Below are positions 5,704 through 7,756 of a DNA stretch of 7,756 bases, in pieces (positions within the stretch are counted from its first letter, which is position 1; every line of letters begins with the position of its first letter). A program made the translations under genes and the position numbers. The notes under the pieces are model-generated. The model did no database searches and had not been told where the DNA came from. It saw only the letters and a list, made by a program, of their open reading frames with translations. This stretch comes from Elusimicrobiota bacterium. Its GTDB lineage: Bacteria > Elusimicrobiota > Elusimicrobia > JACQJN01. The DNA lies in assembly GCA_016205085.1 (NCBI GenBank), contig JACQJN010000131.1, forward strand, positions 1 to 7,756. The letters are read 5' to 3'.

Positions 5704-6423
5704 TTACTGCCTTATCAGTTGTTTCATCTCCTTCACGGCCGTTCTCAGTCCCACAAAAAGCGCCCTGGAAACAATCGAGAAACCGATGTTCAAACATTCC
5801 AAACCAGGTATTTGGGAAACAGGAGCCGCATTGTGGTAATCTAATCCGTAACCTGCATAGAGTTTCAAACCCAATTCTCCGGTTAGACACCCAGCCAACT
5901 CTAGTTTTTCCAATTCTTCCCTCTGCCTATGCTTTCCCCAAGCCCTGGCATAATCCACCGTACACAACTCCATGATATCGGCTCCCAAACTCTTGGCCTT
6001 CCTCACATCGCCGGCATCGGGGTTCACCAACAGGCCGGTTTCAATCCCATTTTTTCTCAGAGTCTGAATGGCCCTAACCAAAAAACCCAGAGAGCCTTTG
6101 TGAAAATCCAACCCTTTGCGCGGAGCCCACTCAGAATTAGAATCCGGCACAAGACAAATAGAATCGGGCCTCACCTTCAGGGCGATCTTCAACATCTCAG
6201 GTGAAGCCGCCACTTCCAGATGCAGCGGCAACTTGGCCTGCCTGCGCAAAGCAAATAAATCCTCCTCCTGAATAGGGGTTCCATCCCTTTGGAAATGGAC
6301 CACCAGCAAATCAGCGCCCGCGCTCCGGCATACCTTGGCCGCCGCCACCAAGTCGGGATCCACTCCTTTGCGTGCTTGACGCAGCGTGGCCACGTGATTA
6401 ATGTTAACTCCTAATTTAATCAT
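5704..6423 (-). CDS. pdxJ: PdxJ-family protein with altered active site
   Basis: This 239-residue product has normal PdxJ length and aligns without gaps in its key segments to pyridoxine-5'-phosphate synthase, the TIM barrel that condenses 1-deoxy-xylulose-5-phosphate with aminoacetone phosphate for vitamin B6. Kept: GVNI-H at 5-10 with Asn7 and His10, TLRQAR with Arg18, His43, Glu70, Glu152, Gly193 and Gly214. Changed, with E. coli numbers from memory: NIDH to NINH (Asp11 to Asn9); HLREDRRHI to HFQRDGTPI (Arg47 to Gln45, His52 to Pro50); AGHGL to AGYGL (proton-donor His193 to Tyr192); NIGHAI to NIGFSI (phosphate-site His216 to Phe215); EIHTG to ELCTV. The reading frame is clean and the gene is held between glmM (ATGA overlap) and glmS (1-base gap), so it is not decaying. 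It is either an unusual PNP synthase or a PdxJ-like protein with another role. The symbol denotes homology only. Confidence 0.85.
   Translation of the reverse strand: MIKLGVNINHVATLRQARKGVDPDLVAAAKVCRSAGADLLVVHFQRDGTPIQEEDLFALRRQAKLPLHLEVAASPEMLKIALKVRPDSICLVPDSNSEWAPRKGLDFHKGSLGFLVRAIQTLRKNGIETGLLVNPDAGDVRKAKSLGADIMELCTVDYARAWGKHRQREELEKLELAGCLTGELGLKLYAGYGLDYHNAAPVSQIPGLECLNIGFSIVSRALFVGLRTAVKEMKQLIRQ
5710..5713 (-). promoter_or_regulatory. Ribosome-binding site of glmS
   Basis: AAGG on the coding strand lies seven bases before the glmS ATG, within the last codons of the pdxJ homologue. It supports the Cys2-exposing start at 5702. Confidence 0.6.
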
Positions 6424-7756
6424 CCTGCACCTCTTTTGGCCTTGTCGGCCTTAAAAGCATTAACCAGCTCAGAACACATCTGCTGGACCATGGAGCTGCT
6501 GGGCCCTTCTACAAGAATACGAAGTACCGGCTCCGTCCCAGAATAGCGCACCAAAATTCTGCCTCGGCCCCTCATGCTTTTTTCCACGGACCTTAGTTTG
6601 CGCTGAAAACTCGTAAGGTCCTCCAGGGGGATTTTTCTATCCACAGGCACATTGCGAAGAATCTGCGGGTACAAGCGCAAACCGCTTCGGAGTTCCCGGA
6701 TCGGTTTCTTAAATTCCTGGAGGATGGCCAAAATTTGAAGCGCCGTCAGCAATCCGTCTCCCGCAGGGGCAAATTTTCTAAAAATAATGTGCCCCGAGGA
6801 TTCTCCTCCCAAAACTAAATCCTCACGCTCCATGGCCTCCGCGACATACCTGTCCCCCACGGGCACCTGGACCACCCCAATCCCATTTTCCTTTAAAAAC
6901 TGCAGCAACCCCACGTTAGCCATCACCGTGGTAGCCACCCGGTTATGCCTTAAGACCCCCCGGCATTTAAGATGCACCGCGGCCAACCCAATCAGCACAT
7001 CCCCATCCAGAACATGCCCTCGAGCATCCACAAAAATCACTCGATCCGCATCTCCATCCAAGGCAACCCCGCAATGTGCGCGGCAGGAAACCACCGCCCG
7101 GCGCACCGCCGGCAGGTCCAAGGCCCCGCATCCCAGATTGATATTGCGTCCCGAAGGTCGGCAACCGATAGAAACGACTCGAGCCCCCAGGCTTTGAAAA
7201 AGACGCGGTCCCAGATAAGAGGCAGCTCCATTGGCACAATCAATCACCAATTTCAGTTCCATCAGATCCAGGTTGGCTGGAAATGTGCTCCTTAAGAAAT
7301 CAAGGTATTCCTGGCCGGCATGAGGATCCTTTTTGATTGGAAAAAGCTTTCCTCTAGAGGAAAAAGGGGAAGAAGGATGGCTCAATTCCTGTTCAATTTT
7401 ATGCTCCTGACGCTCCTCCAGTTTGCGTCCTTGGGCAGAAAAAAACTTAATCCCATTAAATTCGGGAGGATTATGGCTCGCCGAAATCATCACCCCGCAA
7501 AGCGCCCCTCGACGCGGGGTCAAATAAGCCAAGGCCGGTGTCGGGATGACGCCTAAGTCCAGCACCTCGCACCCAGCCGAAACAATCCCCTGTTGGAGAG
7601 CTTTGGCAATCGAGATCCCGGAAGACCGGGAATCCCTGGCGATTAAAACCCGGGGAGCGGTTCCCGGAACTCTGTAGCCGTTACTTCCCAATAGGCGGAC
7701 TGCGGCGAAACCCACTTTCTGAATGAATCCAGAAACCAAAGGATACTGCCCTGGTA
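6420..7756 (-). CDS. glmM: Phosphoglucosamine mutase GlmM, 5' end beyond window
   Basis: GlmM converts glucosamine-6-phosphate to glucosamine-1-phosphate, supplying GlmU. The frame stays open to the right edge. The visible protein begins PGQYPLVSGFIQKVGFAAVR, matching the NQYPMTPELALKLGRA segment of the family, so only about 15 N-terminal residues (the FGTDGIRG part) are missing. The TTG at 7739 is an internal leucine codon, not a start. Domains are visible in order: the phosphoserine loop ISASHNPPEFNGIKFF, with the catalytic Ser codon at 7476-7478; a second Rossmann-like domain with metal-binding LDGDADRV; the sugar-recognition GGESSGHIIF (GGEQSGH in many relatives); and the C-terminal phosphate-binding RYSGTEPVLRILVEG. 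This set, with Ser-Ala-Ser and no PGM-type features, favours GlmM over phosphomannomutase, and glmS nearby supports that. The stop overlaps the start of the pdxJ homologue (ATGA). Confidence 0.95.
   Translation of the reverse strand, partial: PGQYPLVSGFIQKVGFAAVRLLGSNGYRVPGTAPRVLIARDSRSSGISIAKALQQGIVSAGCEVLDLGVIPTPALAYLTPRRGALCGVMISASHNPPEFNGIKFFSAQGRKLEERQEHKIEQELSHPSSPFSSRGKLFPIKKDPHAGQEYLDFLRSTFPANLDLMELKLVIDCANGAASYLGPRLFQSLGARVVSIGCRPSGRNINLGCGALDLPAVRRAVVSCRAHCGVALDGDADRVIFVDARGHVLDGDVLIGLAAVHLKCRGVLRHNRVATTVMANVGLLQFLKENGIGVVQVPVGDRYVAEAMEREDLVLGGESSGHIIFRKFAPAGDGLLTALQILAILQEFKKPIRELRSGLRLYPQILRNVPVDRKIPLEDLTSFQRKLRSVEKSMRGRGRILVRYSGTEPVLRILVEGPSSSMVQQMCSELVNAFKADKAKRGAG
6430..6434 (-). 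promoter_or_regulatory. Ribosome-binding site of the pdxJ homologue
   Basis: AGAGG on the coding strand ends six bases before the ATG at 6423, inside the last codons of glmM. It is the strongest Shine-Dalgarno match I found among the junctions here and fixes the start. Confidence 0.65.

Noticed and set aside
5700..5710. glmS ribozyme upstream of glmS
   Set aside because: The pdxJ homologue ends one base before the glmS start, leaving no untranslated leader for a ribozyme.
7348..7363. 16-base palindrome TTTCCTCTAGAGGAAA in glmM
   Set aside because: Eight-base arms with no spacer are expected roughly once per 65 kb by chance, the region is A/T-G run rich, and it lies in a poorly conserved Ser-rich stretch. 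Not strong enough to call.
7737..7739. TTG at 7739 as the start of glmM
   Set aside because: The upstream codons (PGQYP) match the conserved GlmM N-terminal region, so the gene continues beyond the right edge.

Overview
All recognisable genes in this window lie on the minus strand. They form one tightly packed run of nine, with no rRNA, tRNA, CRISPR array, transposase or intergenic gap longer than 4 bases. In transcription order (right edge to left edge) they are: glmM (5' end cut off by the window), a pdxJ homologue, glmS, acpS, a stand-alone nnrD-type NAD(P)H-hydrate dehydratase, tsaE, tsaB, rimI, and an exported TPR-repeat protein (3' end cut off by the window). Neighbouring genes overlap by 4 bases at four junctions (glmM/pdxJ, nnrD/tsaE, tsaB after tsaE, TPR after rimI). 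The other gaps are 1, 4 and 3 bases, and rimI overlaps tsaB by 14 or more bases. No promoter or terminator is visible, so this looks like the interior of a longer housekeeping operon.

The organism is a bacterium with mixed base composition, no strong codon bias, and modest or absent Shine-Dalgarno sites. It has peptidoglycan amino-sugar synthesis (GlmS, GlmM), the bacterial t6A tRNA-modification proteins TsaB and TsaE, and a PdxJ-family protein. The gene order and PdxJ suggest a Gram-negative-type lineage. An uncultured group such as Omnitrophota or another PVC relative is possible, but I cannot establish this from the sequence, and the taxonomic guess is weak.

The genes serve several core processes. 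GlmS makes glucosamine-6-phosphate and GlmM isomerises it to glucosamine-1-phosphate for UDP-GlcNAc. AcpS activates acyl carrier protein. NnrD repairs hydrated NAD(P)H. TsaE and TsaB support t6A formation on tRNA (TsaD and TsaC are not here). RimI is a GNAT N-terminal acetyltransferase commonly found next to tsaB. The exported TPR protein is the only member without a specific known role.

No wholly new multi-gene system is evident. The points most worth a second look are: (1) the PdxJ homologue keeps the fold signature but has replaced several residues that define pyridoxine-5'-phosphate synthase, including the catalytic proton-donor His; (2) a compound palindromic element lies across the tsaB/rimI junction and has been read through as an in-frame C-terminal tail on TsaB; (3) a perfect palindrome with 16-bp arms and a 1-base centre sits inside the signal-peptide coding region of the TPR gene; (4) acpS contains a run of nine G.
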